The translations under genes were made by a program, and so were the position numbers. Positions 25,967 to 33,823 of a stretch of 64,000 bases of DNA are shown in pieces. A model generated the notes under the pieces. The model was not told where the DNA came from. It ran no database searches and saw only the letters and a list, made by a program, of their open reading frames with translations. Positions within the stretch are counted from its first letter, which is position 1; the number at the start of each line of letters is the position of its first letter. The DNA is from Neisseria macacae ATCC 33926 (GTDB lineage: Bacteria; Pseudomonadota; Gammaproteobacteria; Burkholderiales; Neisseriaceae), in NCBI RefSeq assembly GCF_022749495.1, contig NZ_CP094241.1, positions 930,001 to 994,000 of the forward strand, read 5' to 3'.

Positions 25967-25998
25967 TGAAAACCATAAAGACCTTTTCAGACGGCCTA
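25967..25998 (+). repeat. Inverted DUS pair of mixed dialect between iscS and iscU
   Basis: AAGGTCGTCTGAAAACC is followed by an inverted copy with the AGGCCGTCTGAA core (read on the minus strand). A hairpin can form, but the two arms belong to different DUS dialects. A further AGGCCGTCTGAAAAC lies at 26166. Confidence 0.6.
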
Positions 25999-26031
25999 AA
26001 AGCCACAACCTTCAAATCAAGGATGCAACCT

Positions 26032-26160
26032 ATGAACGAACAAGAACTCGACCTCGATAATCTCGACAACCTGCTTGAAGATTTTGACGGCGTTACCGTA
26101 GAAGGCGGCGTCGATTCGGACAACGACGACGGCTGCGAAGGCGGCGCGTGCAAAATCTAA
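26032..26160 (+). CDS. Small acidic protein in the isc operon, unknown function
   Basis: 42 residues from ATG 26032; an ATG at 26023 is possible, and AAGGA at 26019-26023 favours 26032. It is dominated by Asp and Glu (LDLDNLDNLLEDFDG) and ends in DGCEGGACKI, with two cysteines four residues apart. It ends 69 bases before iscU and reads in the same direction. It could be a metal-handling or regulatory mini-protein of the isc system; IscX is also small and acidic but lacks such cysteines, and I see no clear match. Confidence 0.5.
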   Translation: MNEQELDLDNLDNLLEDFDGVTVEGGVDSDNDDGCEGGACKI

Positions 26161-26229
26161 ACTTCAGGCCGTCTGAAAACCAGCAAACAAACCACTTAAA
26201 CTATCAAAAAACATTAAGGAAACCACATC

Positions 26230-26616
26230 ATGGCATACAGCGATAAAGTAATCGACCACTATGAAAATCCCCGCAACGTCGGTACTTTCGACAAGGGCGA
26301 CGATTCCGTCGGCACCGGCATGGTCGGCGCCCCCGCCTGCGGCGACGTCATGCGCCTGCAAATCAAAGTGAATGACGAAGGCATCATCGAAGACGCCAAA
26401 TTCAAAACCTACGGCTGCGGCTCGGCCATCGCTTCGTCCAGCCTGATTACCGAGTGGGTCAAAGGTAAAAGTCTGGATGACGCGCTGGCAATCAAAAACA
26501 GCGAAATCGCCGAAGAATTGGAATTGCCGCCGGTGAAAATCCACTGCTCCATTCTGGCGGAAGATGCGGTAAAGGCAGCCGTTGCCGACTACCGCAAACG
26601 TCAGGAAAACAAATAA
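26230..26616 (+). CDS. iscU: Iron-sulfur cluster scaffold protein IscU
   Basis: 128 residues. The three cluster ligands C37 (APACGDV), C63 (YGCGSA) and C106 (KIHCSI) are present, with the LPPVK motif at 99-103 recognised by the HscA chaperone. It assembles [2Fe-2S] clusters using sulfur from IscS. It is preceded by AAGGAAACC and follows the small acidic ORF. Confidence 0.97.
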   Translation: MAYSDKVIDHYENPRNVGTFDKGDDSVGTGMVGAPACGDVMRLQIKVNDEGIIEDAKFKTYGCGSAIASSSLITEWVKGKSLDDALAIKNSEIAEELELPPVKIHCSILAEDAVKAAVADYRKRQENK

Positions 26617-26731
26617 CCTGATTCAGCGGGCGCTTTGTCGGCAGACGTTCATAGGACCCCTGAAAATCTTAGGGTTTTCAGGAAAAGCAAACCCGACGGT
26701 TTGTTTCCTTCTCCCTCAGAGGAGGGAAGAC

Positions 26732-27072
26732 AAGGACACAGAAACTTAATCGTTTGGAAGTTGCCGCCAAATTTGGGACTGCCTGCCAATCTATCCCCTC
26801 TCCCCGCGGGAGAGGGTTAGGGAGAGGGCGATAAGCCATAGGCTTATATTTATCGATACGCCTGCAAAATCAAAAGAAACGGCATGCCTTTTCTTGTAAA
26901 GAAGAGGGTAAGGATACAGAAACTTAATCCTTTTGAAGTTGCCGCCAAATTTGGGACTGCCTACCAATCTATCCCCTCTCCCCGCGGGAGAGGGTTAGGG
27001 AGAGGGCGATAAGCTGTAGGCTTATATTTAGTCGATATGCCTGCAAAATCGAAGGAGACGAAATGCCTTTTA
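26732..27072 (+). repeat. Two-copy tandem duplication of about 178 bases before the HhH gene
   Basis: Unit 1 (26732-26892) and unit 2 (26910-27072) share AAGGAYACAGAAACTTAATC, the C+T-rich CCCCTCTCCCCGCGGGAGAGG hairpin region, TAGGCTTATATTTA and the ribosome site plus ATGCCTTTT start of the next gene. Only unit 2 leads into an open frame; unit 1 carries a ghost copy of the ribosome site and start codon. The CCCTCTCCC stretches form strong hairpins. The 447 bases between iscU and 27063 hold nothing else. Confidence 0.85.
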
Positions 27073-27311
27073 CCGATGAAGAAGCCCAATCCCTGCTTGC
27101 CGTCAAAGGCATAGGTAAAACCGTATTGCAGCGTTTGCAGCAAATGGGTTTGGATGATGTTGCCACGCTGGCGGCAGCGGATTTGGACGATGTTTTGGAA
27201 CAGGGCGCAAAATTGACCGGCTCGACCTGTTGGAAAAACAGTCCGCAGGCGCGTGCAGCCATGCAGGCTGCTGTTGCTTGGGCGCAGCAGCGACAGGCAA
27301 CGGAAAATTGA
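27063..27311 (+). CDS. Small helix-hairpin-helix protein
   Basis: 82 residues. The N-terminal half has a helix-hairpin-helix motif (LAVKGIGKTVLQRLQQMGLDDVATLA) like the DNA-binding tips of repair proteins. The rest (LEQGAKLTGSTCWKNSPQAR) is less typical. A CGAAGGAGACGAA ribosome site precedes the ATG, and both are duplicated upstream. It stands between iscU and iscA with its own leader. A single HhH protein of this size may bind DNA or protein; the role is unknown. Confidence 0.65.
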   Translation: MPFTDEEAQSLLAVKGIGKTVLQRLQQMGLDDVATLAAADLDDVLEQGAKLTGSTCWKNSPQARAAMQAAVAWAQQRQATEN

Positions 27312-27325
27312 ACAAGGTTAGATAA

Positions 27326-27922
27326 ATGGGTAAATGCGGTATCGCGAAAATACTGTTTTACGCATATAGTTTGATACTGCTGGTCGGATATGCTTTACTT
27401 GCGGTGGTGAATTACTATCCTCCTGCACAAAGCATTGTTTTAAAAGAAGGTGCACGGGTAAAATTATCCTATGTTGCGCTCCAAAACAGTCAACCGCCCC
27501 TTATCACGATTGAGCGTGAATCCGGGCAGGCGAAACTGCATGCGGCAAGTGTGGAATCCTCGCCTGACGACATTACTTATCAAGTCTATACGCCACAAAG
27601 CACAAGCAAAAGCGCAGCACATGCGCGGCGGCGGATAGATATCCGCTGTTTGGACTGCGCGGATACGCCGATTGGGTTAAACCATATCGAAGTGGAAATC
27701 TTGTCTTTGCGTCCTGAGATACGGGGCGAAACTGCACGGGTATATTTAGCCTCTCGGACCTGGTTGGATTCTGCATTCCGTACGCCGCTTAACCGTGATT
27801 GGACAGGCAGTATTTATGGCTGGCTCAGTCTGTTAGCACTCTTCCCCGTTTGGCTGGGTGTTTGGCTGATTTGGGCTGTGTTGCTGTATCGTCAGCGGCG
27901 CCGCAGGTTGCCAAAAAGTTAA
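27326..27922 (+). CDS. Hypothetical inner-membrane protein
   Basis: 198 residues with one membrane segment near the N-terminus (ILFYAYSLILLVGYALLAVV) and one near the C-terminus (IYGWLSLLALFPVWLGVWLIW), leaving a periplasmic domain of about 120 residues between them. That domain has a CLDC pair near residue 109. It ends in a basic cytoplasmic tail (RQRRRR). It follows the HhH gene by 14 bases. No family recognised. It does not look like an Fe-S gene, so its place in the isc region may be accidental. Confidence 0.6.
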   Translation: MGKCGIAKILFYAYSLILLVGYALLAVVNYYPPAQSIVLKEGARVKLSYVALQNSQPPLITIERESGQAKLHAASVESSPDDITYQVYTPQSTSKSAAHARRRIDIRCLDCADTPIGLNHIEVEILSLRPEIRGETARVYLASRTWLDSAFRTPLNRDWTGSIYGWLSLLALFPVWLGVWLIWAVLLYRQRRRRLPKS

Positions 27923-27982
27923 CTCAAGTTTCAGACGACCTGAAAACAAGTATTTTCAATCTATATAAAAAGGACAAATATT

Positions 27983-28303
27983 TTGATTACCATCACAGAA
28001 AACGCAGCCAAATACATCAACAGCTACCTGACCAAACGCGGCAAAGGCTTGGGCGTGCGCTTGGGTGTGAAAACCAGCGGCTGCTCGGGCATGGCATACA
28101 ACCTTGAATTTGTCGATGAAGCGAACGAGGACGACCTGATTTTTGAAGAACACGGCGCGCGCGTTTATATCGACCCGAAAAGCTTGGTTTATCTGGACGG
28201 CACGCAAGTCGATTACACCAAAGAAGGTTTGCAGGAAGGTTTCAAATTTGAAAACCCGAATGTCAAAGACTCTTGCGGCTGCGGCGAGAGCTTCCACGTT
28301 TAA
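27983..28303 (+). CDS. iscA: Iron-sulfur cluster assembly protein IscA
   Basis: 106 residues of the A-type carrier family, with C34 in TSGCSGMAY and C98 and C100 in SCGCGESF as iron or cluster ligands. The start codon is TTG (27983), preceded by AAAAGGACAAA. It delivers Fe-S clusters to apoproteins. Its last 41 bases overlap, on the opposite strand, the 3' end of arfA, and a shared terminator lies in that zone. Confidence 0.95.
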   Translation: MITITENAAKYINSYLTKRGKGLGVRLGVKTSGCSGMAYNLEFVDEANEDDLIFEEHGARVYIDPKSLVYLDGTQVDYTKEGLQEGFKFENPNVKDSCGCGESFHV

Positions 28304-28484
28304 GACATAAAAACGGCGGGACAGTATCAAAACCGTCCCGCCATTTTTTCGCTTCCTGTCTGTTGTAGCTGCCTTTGCCTTTTCTTTTCCGTTCCACCTT
28401 GTGTCGGAACAAATCGGATTTCACTAAGGCTTTTAAGGCATTGTCGCGTATTTTGCCTTTATTGTGTTGCACTTTACTGCTCAT
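28263..28484 (-). CDS. arfA: Alternative ribosome-rescue factor ArfA
   Basis: 73 residues as an open frame. The N-terminal QHNKGKIRDNALKAL and KRKGKGSY segments match ArfA, which recruits RF2 to ribosomes stalled on non-stop mRNA when tmRNA fails. Codons 48-57 contain a GC-rich terminator hairpin, so transcripts should end inside the frame and lack a stop codon. That is the family's self-regulation: tmRNA normally tags and destroys the product. The functional protein would end near residue 55. An AAGGA ribosome site precedes the ATG at 28484. It converges on iscA. Confidence 0.88.
   Translation of the reverse strand: MSSKVQHNKGKIRDNALKALVKSDLFRHKVERKRKGKGSYNRQEAKKWRDGFDTVPPFLCLKRGSSRRSRKSL
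28312..28350. terminator. Bidirectional terminator inside arfA and just after iscA
   Basis: The stem GGCGGGAC / GTCCCGCC (28315-28342) is followed by ATTTTTT on the plus strand and GTTTTTA on the minus strand. It ends iscA transcripts on one strand and truncates arfA within its coding frame on the other. Confidence 0.85.
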
Positions 28485-28566
28485 ATTCAGTCCTTTTGGT
28501 TAAGAATCAGCGGATTATAAGGCAAAATCAGGTTTCTGCCGAAAATTTCACATTAATTATCCTGCC

Positions 28567-29073
28567 ATGTCTCAATATTTCACACTCTTCCAGCTTGAAC
28601 CTGCTTTCGATATCGACGCCGAAAACTTGGAGCAAACCTACCGCGCCTTGGCTGCACGTTTCCATCCTGACAAATTCGCTTCAGCCTCCGCCTTCGAGCA
28701 AAAGCAGGCAGTGATGATGTCTTCCACCATCAACGATGCCTACCGTACCTTGAGAAATCCCATCGACCGCGCGGCGTATCTGCTGAAAACGTTGGGCATA
28801 GACGCCGACGCGCCGGAGCATACCTCTTTCGCTCCTGAATTTCTCATGCAGCAAATGGAATGGCGCGAAGCGCTGATGGATGCGCAAATGGCGCAAAACA
28901 ACGAAGCCCTGCGCGCGTTAGACCAAGAAATCAGCTGCGAACAAGACAAGCTATATCAAGATTTGCGGACGGCCTTTGCCGGGAAAGACCATGAAACCGC
29001 CGCCCAATGGGTGCGCCACGGCAGGTTTTTAAACAAACTGCGCAACGAAATCGCCGCCGCGTTGCAAGATTAA
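28567..29073 (+). CDS. hscB: Fe-S protein assembly co-chaperone HscB
   Basis: 168 residues. An N-terminal J-domain contains FHPDKFAS (the HPD motif), and a C-terminal helical domain binds IscU. It stimulates the HscA ATPase to release clusters from IscU. It starts 264 bases after iscA, with arfA between them. hscA and the isc ferredoxin gene are not in this window. A DUS terminator follows. Confidence 0.93.
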   Translation: MSQYFTLFQLEPAFDIDAENLEQTYRALAARFHPDKFASASAFEQKQAVMMSSTINDAYRTLRNPIDRAAYLLKTLGIDADAPEHTSFAPEFLMQQMEWREALMDAQMAQNNEALRALDQEISCEQDKLYQDLRTAFAGKDHETAAQWVRHGRFLNKLRNEIAAALQD

Positions 29074-29095
29074 ATACCCAGATTTTGAGCATCTG

Positions 29096-29138
29096 AAAGG
29101 TCGTCTGAAAACCGGAATAAGGTTTCAGACGACCTTTT
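29096..29138. terminator. DUS inverted-pair terminator between hscB and waaF
   Basis: AAAGGTCGTCTGAAAACC and its inverse with a loop of about 10 bases and a T4 run, between convergent genes. Confidence 0.8.
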
Positions 29139-29182
29139 GTCGTATGATTTTGTTGCGGATTTAGAATTTTTCGGTTGATGGC

Positions 29183-30208
29183 TTATTCGGATTCCGTTTG
29201 CGCTAATTCCTCCGCCGCTTTTTGAACCATGTCCGGCGTGAGTTTGTTCAGGCAGTCGGTGTGTCCCAACGGGCATTCGCGTTTGAAGCAGGGCGAGCAT
29301 TCGAGGTGCAGGCTGACGATTTTGGCTTTTTGGCTCAAGGGCGGGGTGTGGTCGGGGCTGGACGAGCCGTAAGCGGCGACGAGTTTGCGGTCGAGGGCGG
29401 CGGCGAGGTGCATCAGGCCGCTGTCGTTGCAGACGACGGTGTCGGCGCAGGAAAGCAGGTCAATCGCTTCGGAAAGGTTGGTTTTGCCGCAAAGGTTGGT
29501 ACAGAGGTCGTCTGAAAGTCGGTTGATTTCTTCGGCGATGTCGAAATCTTTTTGCGAGCCGAACAGCCAAACCTGCCAGCCTTGCGCCAGATAGCGGCGA
29601 CCAAGTTCGGCGAAATGGCGTGCGGGCCAGCGTTTGGCGGGGCCGTATTCCGCGCCCGGACAGAAGGCGAGAACGGGTTTGTCCGTGTCCAAGCCGTATT
29701 TGGCAAGCGCGGCGGCGCGGCTTTCGGGGGAAATGGTGAAACGCGGGTTATCGGAATGTCCGTTGAAGTCTGCCTGCGTCGGGTGGGCGAGGGCGGTGTA
29801 GCGGTCGACCATCAGGGGCAGGGCGGCTTTGTCGAGTTTGCGGATGTCATTGAGTAGCAGATAGCGCGATTCGCCGACGTAGCCGGTGCGCTGCTTGATG
29901 CCAGTGGCGAAGGCGATGAGGGCGGATTTGAGCGAACCGGGCAGGACGATGACTTGGTCGTAACCTTGTTTGCCCAGTTCGCGCCCGATGCGCCAGCGTT
30001 TTTTCAGTTCCAACGCGCCGTGTCCGAACGGGTTTTCAATAACGCGGCTGATTTCGGGCATACGATCGAACACCGCCATCGACCATTTGGGCGCGAATGC
30101 GTCTATGGTGCAGCCGGGATGGAGTTCGTGCAGGCGGCGGTAAAGCGGCTGGGTCATGACGCAGTCGCCAATCCAGCTCGGGGTGATGATAAGGATTTTT
30201 TTGGACAT
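29183..30208 (-). CDS. waaF: ADP-heptose:LPS heptosyltransferase II
   Basis: 341 residues of the GT9 family. PSWIGDCVMTQPLYRRLHELHPG near the N-terminus binds the acceptor, and the C-terminal domain has the ADP-heptose site (CNDSGLMHLAAALDRKLVAAYGSSSPDHTPPLS). It adds the second heptose to the lipooligosaccharide inner core at the cytoplasmic face of the inner membrane. It is a single-gene unit, and a Correia element lies upstream. Confidence 0.95.
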   Translation of the reverse strand: MSKKILIITPSWIGDCVMTQPLYRRLHELHPGCTIDAFAPKWSMAVFDRMPEISRVIENPFGHGALELKKRWRIGRELGKQGYDQVIVLPGSLKSALIAFATGIKQRTGYVGESRYLLLNDIRKLDKAALPLMVDRYTALAHPTQADFNGHSDNPRFTISPESRAAALAKYGLDTDKPVLAFCPGAEYGPAKRWPARHFAELGRRYLAQGWQVWLFGSQKDFDIAEEINRLSDDLCTNLCGKTNLSEAIDLLSCADTVVCNDSGLMHLAAALDRKLVAAYGSSSPDHTPPLSQKAKIVSLHLECSPCFKRECPLGHTDCLNKLTPDMVQKAAEELAQTESE

Positions 30209-30385
30209 GGTGGTAGGGTAGGTTTGTATTGCGCGATATTGTATAGGAAACCAAGGCGCATGGGGTTGGCGAGTGCGATTTGATGGTGTTGTTGTGCAAA
30301 AGACCGAGAGGTCGTCTGAAAAGGCGGGTTGAAATCAGTGGCGTCATGTTGACTGAATAAGGGTTTTGAATAAAAATCGAACCCT

Positions 30386-30541
30386 TATAGTGGATTAACT
30401 TTAAACCAGTACGGCGTTGACTCGCCTTAGCTCAAAGAGAACGATTCTCTAAGGTGCTGAAGCACCAAGTGAATTGGTTCCGTACTATCTGTACTGTCTG
30501 CGGCTTCGTCGCCTTGTCCTGATTTAAAGTTAATCCACTAT
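30386..30541. repeat. Correia repeat enclosed element (NEMIS), long form
   Basis: About 156 bases with TATAGTGGATTAACTTTAAA on the left and the complementary GATTTAAAGTTAATCCACTAT on the right, in the opposite orientation to the copy at 5359. It lies 177 bases upstream of waaF and 48 bases upstream of the membrane protein at 30590, so it could influence either. Confidence 0.93.
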
Positions 30542-30589
30542 GATGTCAATGGGCTTGAAAGTGCCGCTCTGAGGAGGTTTGGACGTATC

Positions 30590-31018
30590 GTGTTTTTTCA
30601 ATTTCAAAACAAGCAACAGCGGGTTTTTTCTTTGTTGAGCGCGGCTGTTGTGATTGTCATCGTTATGACCTTATGGTCTTATGCTTGGGCGCAATATTTT
30701 GATTTAGGGGCGAATGAACCGAAGGAGGCGCTTGAGATGGCCGGGTTTGGTTTGTTGGTGCAATTTTTCCTATGCCTGCCTTATCTTTATTTCAAGAGAT
30801 ATATTCTTACCACTCTTTTGGCGACATCGATTCTTAATGGCACCTATCTGTTTTTGTATTGGAGCAATTCGACGCCGCTTTGCTGCGGTGATATGGGGCA
30901 AGGCTTGATGTCTATGCTGTTTATGTTTGTTTCGGGTATATATTTCATTGTCTCCTGTTTGGTGATTATTGCGTGTTTGCATGCTAAAAAGGTCAGGAAA
31001 ATCGGACAGCCCTCATAA
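30590..31018 (+). CDS. Hypothetical polytopic membrane protein
   Basis: 142 residues, predicted four membrane segments (about 14-34, 50-70, 72-92 and 103-125). The start is GTG at 30590; GAGGAGG at 30571-30577 is a strong ribosome site but 12 bases away, so another start may be used. A cysteine pair (TPLCCGDMG) lies in a loop. No family recognised. A Correia element immediately upstream could provide its promoter. A DUS terminator follows. Confidence 0.6.
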   Translation: MFFQFQNKQQRVFSLLSAAVVIVIVMTLWSYAWAQYFDLGANEPKEALEMAGFGLLVQFFLCLPYLYFKRYILTTLLATSILNGTYLFLYWSNSTPLCCGDMGQGLMSMLFMFVSGIYFIVSCLVIIACLHAKKVRKIGQPS

Positions 31019-31041
31019 TCCGGCATAGATAAAGATAGAAC

Positions 31042-31089
31042 AAAAGGTCGTCTGAAACCCAAATTTTAGGTTTCAGACGACCTTTTTTA
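31042..31089. terminator. DUS inverted-pair terminator
   Basis: AAAAGGTCGTCTGAAACC and its inverse with T6, between convergent genes ending at 31018 and 31126. Confidence 0.8.
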
Positions 31090-31125
31090 TTGCGTTGCGT
31101 TCAACTTTAAACACTGCAAAGCGAT

Positions 31126-31590
31126 TCAAACCAAACCCAGCTTTTTCAGCAGCGCGGTGCTGCCTGCGTCCACAAGCCTGAAGGTTTCGTCAAAGTCGCC
31201 GGTGTACCACGGGTCGGGGACGTGGCGGTAGCCGCTTTCGGGGATGAGGTCGGTGAGTTTGAAGATTTTGTCAGGGTGTTTGCCGAACATTTTTTCCAGT
31301 TCGGCAAGGTTGTTGTCGTCCATGGCGATGATGAAGTCGAATTTATCGAAATCTTCGGAACGCACTTTGCTGCTGGTAAAACCTTGATGGTCGATGCCGT
31401 GGGTGGCGAGGGTTTTGCGCGTGCCTTGGTGCATGTTTTCGCCATCGTGCCAGCCGGATGTGCCTGCGCTGTCGGTGCGGACGCGGTGGGCTACGCCTGC
31501 TTCGCGGGCGCGGTGGCGCAGGACGTATTCTGCCATGGGTGAGCGGCAGATGTTGCCGAGGCAGACGAAGAGTACGGAATGGTTTTTCAT
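31126..31590 (-). CDS. Low-molecular-weight protein-tyrosine phosphatase
   Basis: 154 residues from MKNHSVLF. The phosphate-binding loop CLGNICRS supplies nucleophile C10 and R16, and DPWYTGDF near residue 125 supplies the general acid aspartate. It removes phosphate from protein tyrosines in the cytoplasm; in other bacteria such enzymes act with tyrosine kinases of capsule or exopolysaccharide systems. No kinase is in view. It starts 7 bases after the preceding gene's stop, so the two are probably co-transcribed. Confidence 0.93.
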   Translation of the reverse strand: MKNHSVLFVCLGNICRSPMAEYVLRHRAREAGVAHRVRTDSAGTSGWHDGENMHQGTRKTLATHGIDHQGFTSSKVRSEDFDKFDFIIAMDDNNLAELEKMFGKHPDKIFKLTDLIPESGYRHVPDPWYTGDFDETFRLVDAGSTALLKKLGLV

Positions 31591-31597
31591 AGGCGGT

Positions 31598-32698
31598 TTA
31601 GGCGTGTTCGGAGAAGAATGGGTTGTGTCCGTCCAGGGACAGGGATTGCGCGTAGGTCGGCAGGTCGGCATTTTCCGGCAAAACGTCGTGCAGGATGCGG
31701 ATATGCTCGACGCGGCATTCCGCCATCAGGTCGAGGAAGTTGTGTTGGATGACGGCGATGTTGTCGGAAGACGAAAGGTTCCACACGAACACTTGCGGGA
31801 CGACTTCAAACGCGCTGTCGGTCGCGTTGAAACCGAACAGAATCTGCCCGCCCGCCCTTGCGGCGATGACGACGCCGACGCGCGGACTCTGCATACGGAT
31901 GGCACGGATGGCGTTGGTGGCGAACACGTCCATCGCCATGCGCTGACGGGTGTGGCTGCCGTCGGTCAGGGCTTGGAGCGGGGTGTTCGGGGACAGCGGA
32001 TTGGTGAAGAGGGTAACGCCGGCGGCGGTAAGGCTTTCCTGCCAAACTTGCATCAGCGGCAGGCCTGCCTGTTGCAGGTTGACACCCAAGGCGGTTTGCA
32101 GGTTTTTATCGCCGTAGCCCAGCGCGTAAACGACGTGGACGGACTGTCCTTCGGGGCAGATCAGCGGTTTGTCTTCAAAGGTTTGCAGGAATACGGCGGC
32201 GGATTCGCTGTTTTGTTTCGCGTTCCACCACTGTTCGGGCGTGATGCCGCTTAGGTCGTCTGAATGGGCGAGGAAGGGCAGCCATTGGGTGTTTTGCGTT
32301 AAGGCGCGCAAGTGGGGATAGTTGGACAGGCAGGCGGTCAGTGCCTCGGTAGGCAGCGTCAGGGGCAGCGATCGCTCCTGTTTGCAGCCGGCGACGATGA
32401 CGACGGGCAGGGCAAACCATTGGGCTTCGTCTTCGTTTTCGGCGGATAACACTTGGTTGATGCTCTGCATCAGCGCGTTGTAAGTCTCTACATCGGGCGC
32501 CATGGTCATGGCAACGGACAAGTTGACGTAGTAGTTTTGATGAAGCTGGTTGCGGATTTCGGTTTGCAACTGCCCCACAGCAATCTTGCGGGTTGCGGCG
32601 GTCGTGCCGTGTGCGAGCAGGGAGGCGTTTATCAGTAAATGGTTTTTAACCGGAGTCTGCGGATAAGGGCGTGTGTCGTGGAGGATGAAGGTGTTCAT
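31598..32698 (-). CDS. Conserved hypothetical protein
   Basis: 366 residues with no signal peptide and no membrane segment. The sequence is rich in Asn, Gln and Leu and looks like a globular cytoplasmic enzyme or scaffold; LFGFNATDSAFEVVPQVFVWNLSSSDNIAVIQHNFLDLM near the C-terminus has a compact alternating pattern. I recognise no domain. It is upstream of, and seemingly co-transcribed with, the tyrosine phosphatase, so a link to phosphorylation control is possible but unproven. Confidence 0.7.
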   Translation of the reverse strand: MNTFILHDTRPYPQTPVKNHLLINASLLAHGTTAATRKIAVGQLQTEIRNQLHQNYYVNLSVAMTMAPDVETYNALMQSINQVLSAENEDEAQWFALPVVIVAGCKQERSLPLTLPTEALTACLSNYPHLRALTQNTQWLPFLAHSDDLSGITPEQWWNAKQNSESAAVFLQTFEDKPLICPEGQSVHVVYALGYGDKNLQTALGVNLQQAGLPLMQVWQESLTAAGVTLFTNPLSPNTPLQALTDGSHTRQRMAMDVFATNAIRAIRMQSPRVGVVIAARAGGQILFGFNATDSAFEVVPQVFVWNLSSSDNIAVIQHNFLDLMAECRVEHIRILHDVLPENADLPTYAQSLSLDGHNPFFSEHA

Positions 32699-32854
32699 AT
32701 GAATATAAATCGGTGGTTGTCCGGACAGCTCGGATTATAACAATATCAGGATACGGATTGGGAAAAGGTCGTCTGAAAACGACGCTTCGGCAGCGTTCAA
32801 ACAAATATCGTAAGCTGCCTCAAACCATTTTGACGTTTTCAGACGACCCTTTTT

Positions 32855-33712
32855 CTAATCTTTTTTGTTTTCTTCTTTTGCCCAGTGTTCCCTTACCCGC
32901 GCTTTGCCGTCTGCGTCCAAACGGCGGTAAAGGTTGATGACTTCGTCGGCGGAGGCGGTGTTTTCCGGCTGTGCCACGCCGAACAGGGAGCGCACATAAT
33001 CATCCGCCGGATGGTTTTGAATATCCTGCGGCGTATCGACCTGCACCAGCCTGCCTTGTTGCATCACGCCGATGCGACAGGCGAGTTTGGCGGCTTCGTT
33101 CATGTCGTGGGTAACGAAAACGATGGTGGTACCGAGTTTTTTGTGAATCAGGGAAACGGTTTCCTGAAGGGAGGCGCGGGCGAGCGGGTCGAGGGCGGAA
33201 AAGGGTTCGTCCATCAACAAGATGTCGGGTTTGGTGGCGATGGCGCGCAGGATGCCGATGCGCTGCTGTTCGCCGCCTGAGAGTTCGTGCGGATAGCGGT
33301 TTAGGTAGGTTTCGGGCGGCATACCGACCAGCTCGAGCAGTTCGTTCACGCGCGATGTACGCTTCGGTTTGTCCCAGCCCAAAATGTCGGGCATCAGCTC
33401 GATATTCTGCCGCACGGTCATGGTGGGGAACAGGGCGATTTGTTGCAGCACGTAACCGATGCGGTGGCGCAGCCCGCGGATGTCGTAATCTTTGATACGC
33501 CTACCGTTGAAATAAACATCGCCGTCGGTCGGCTCGGTCAGAGCGTTAATCATGCGCAGCGTGGTCGATTTGCCGCTGCCCGAACCGCCCACCAACACGA
33601 AAAACTCGCCTTGATAAATGGTCAGATTCAGTTCGTTCACAGCGGTGTGGTTGTCGTAGCGTTTGCTGACGTTTTTGAATTCGATTAAGGGAGTATGTTC
33701 AGGCTGCATCAT
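32855..33712 (-). CDS. ABC transporter ATP-binding protein, osmoprotectant (glycine betaine/choline) type
   Basis: About 285 residues from MMQPEHTP (AAGGAT ribosome site). Walker A GGSGSGKST near residue 42, signature LSGGEQQRIGILRA near 143 and Walker B ILLMDEPFSAL are intact. It matches the OpuCA/ProV-like class used for betaine, choline or carnitine. A permease and binding protein are not next to it; the likely partner is the fused permease-binding protein at 43316-44845, 10 kb away on the same strand. A C-terminal extension of about 50 residues follows the ATPase domain without a clear CBS pair. Confidence 0.85.
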   Translation of the reverse strand: MMQPEHTPLIEFKNVSKRYDNHTAVNELNLTIYQGEFFVLVGGSGSGKSTTLRMINALTEPTDGDVYFNGRRIKDYDIRGLRHRIGYVLQQIALFPTMTVRQNIELMPDILGWDKPKRTSRVNELLELVGMPPETYLNRYPHELSGGEQQRIGILRAIATKPDILLMDEPFSALDPLARASLQETVSLIHKKLGTTIVFVTHDMNEAAKLACRIGVMQQGRLVQVDTPQDIQNHPADDYVRSLFGVAQPENTASADEVINLYRRLDADGKARVREHWAKEENKKD

Positions 33713-33768
33713 AAATATCCTTTGCAACTTCGACAAAACGGCGCGGCTCGCGTTCCAAAAACTTTGGC

Positions 33769-33810
33769 AGGTCGTCTGAAAACCGATATGAAGATTTTTC
33801 AGACGACCTT
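33769..33810 (-). terminator. DUS inverted pair between the ABC ATPase and the hydrolase
   Basis: AGGTCGTCTGAAAACC and its inverse with a short loop, 57 bases upstream of the ATPase start. It would stop transcripts coming from the gene 34804-33824 upstream of it. Confidence 0.65.
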
Positions 33811-33823
33811 CGAATCACAGGAC

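Noticed and set aside
25664..25969. A 101-codon frame overlapping the cysteine-rich small ORF
   Set aside because: It lacks a ribosome site and shows no pattern; the frame with the ten cysteines has a good ribosome site.
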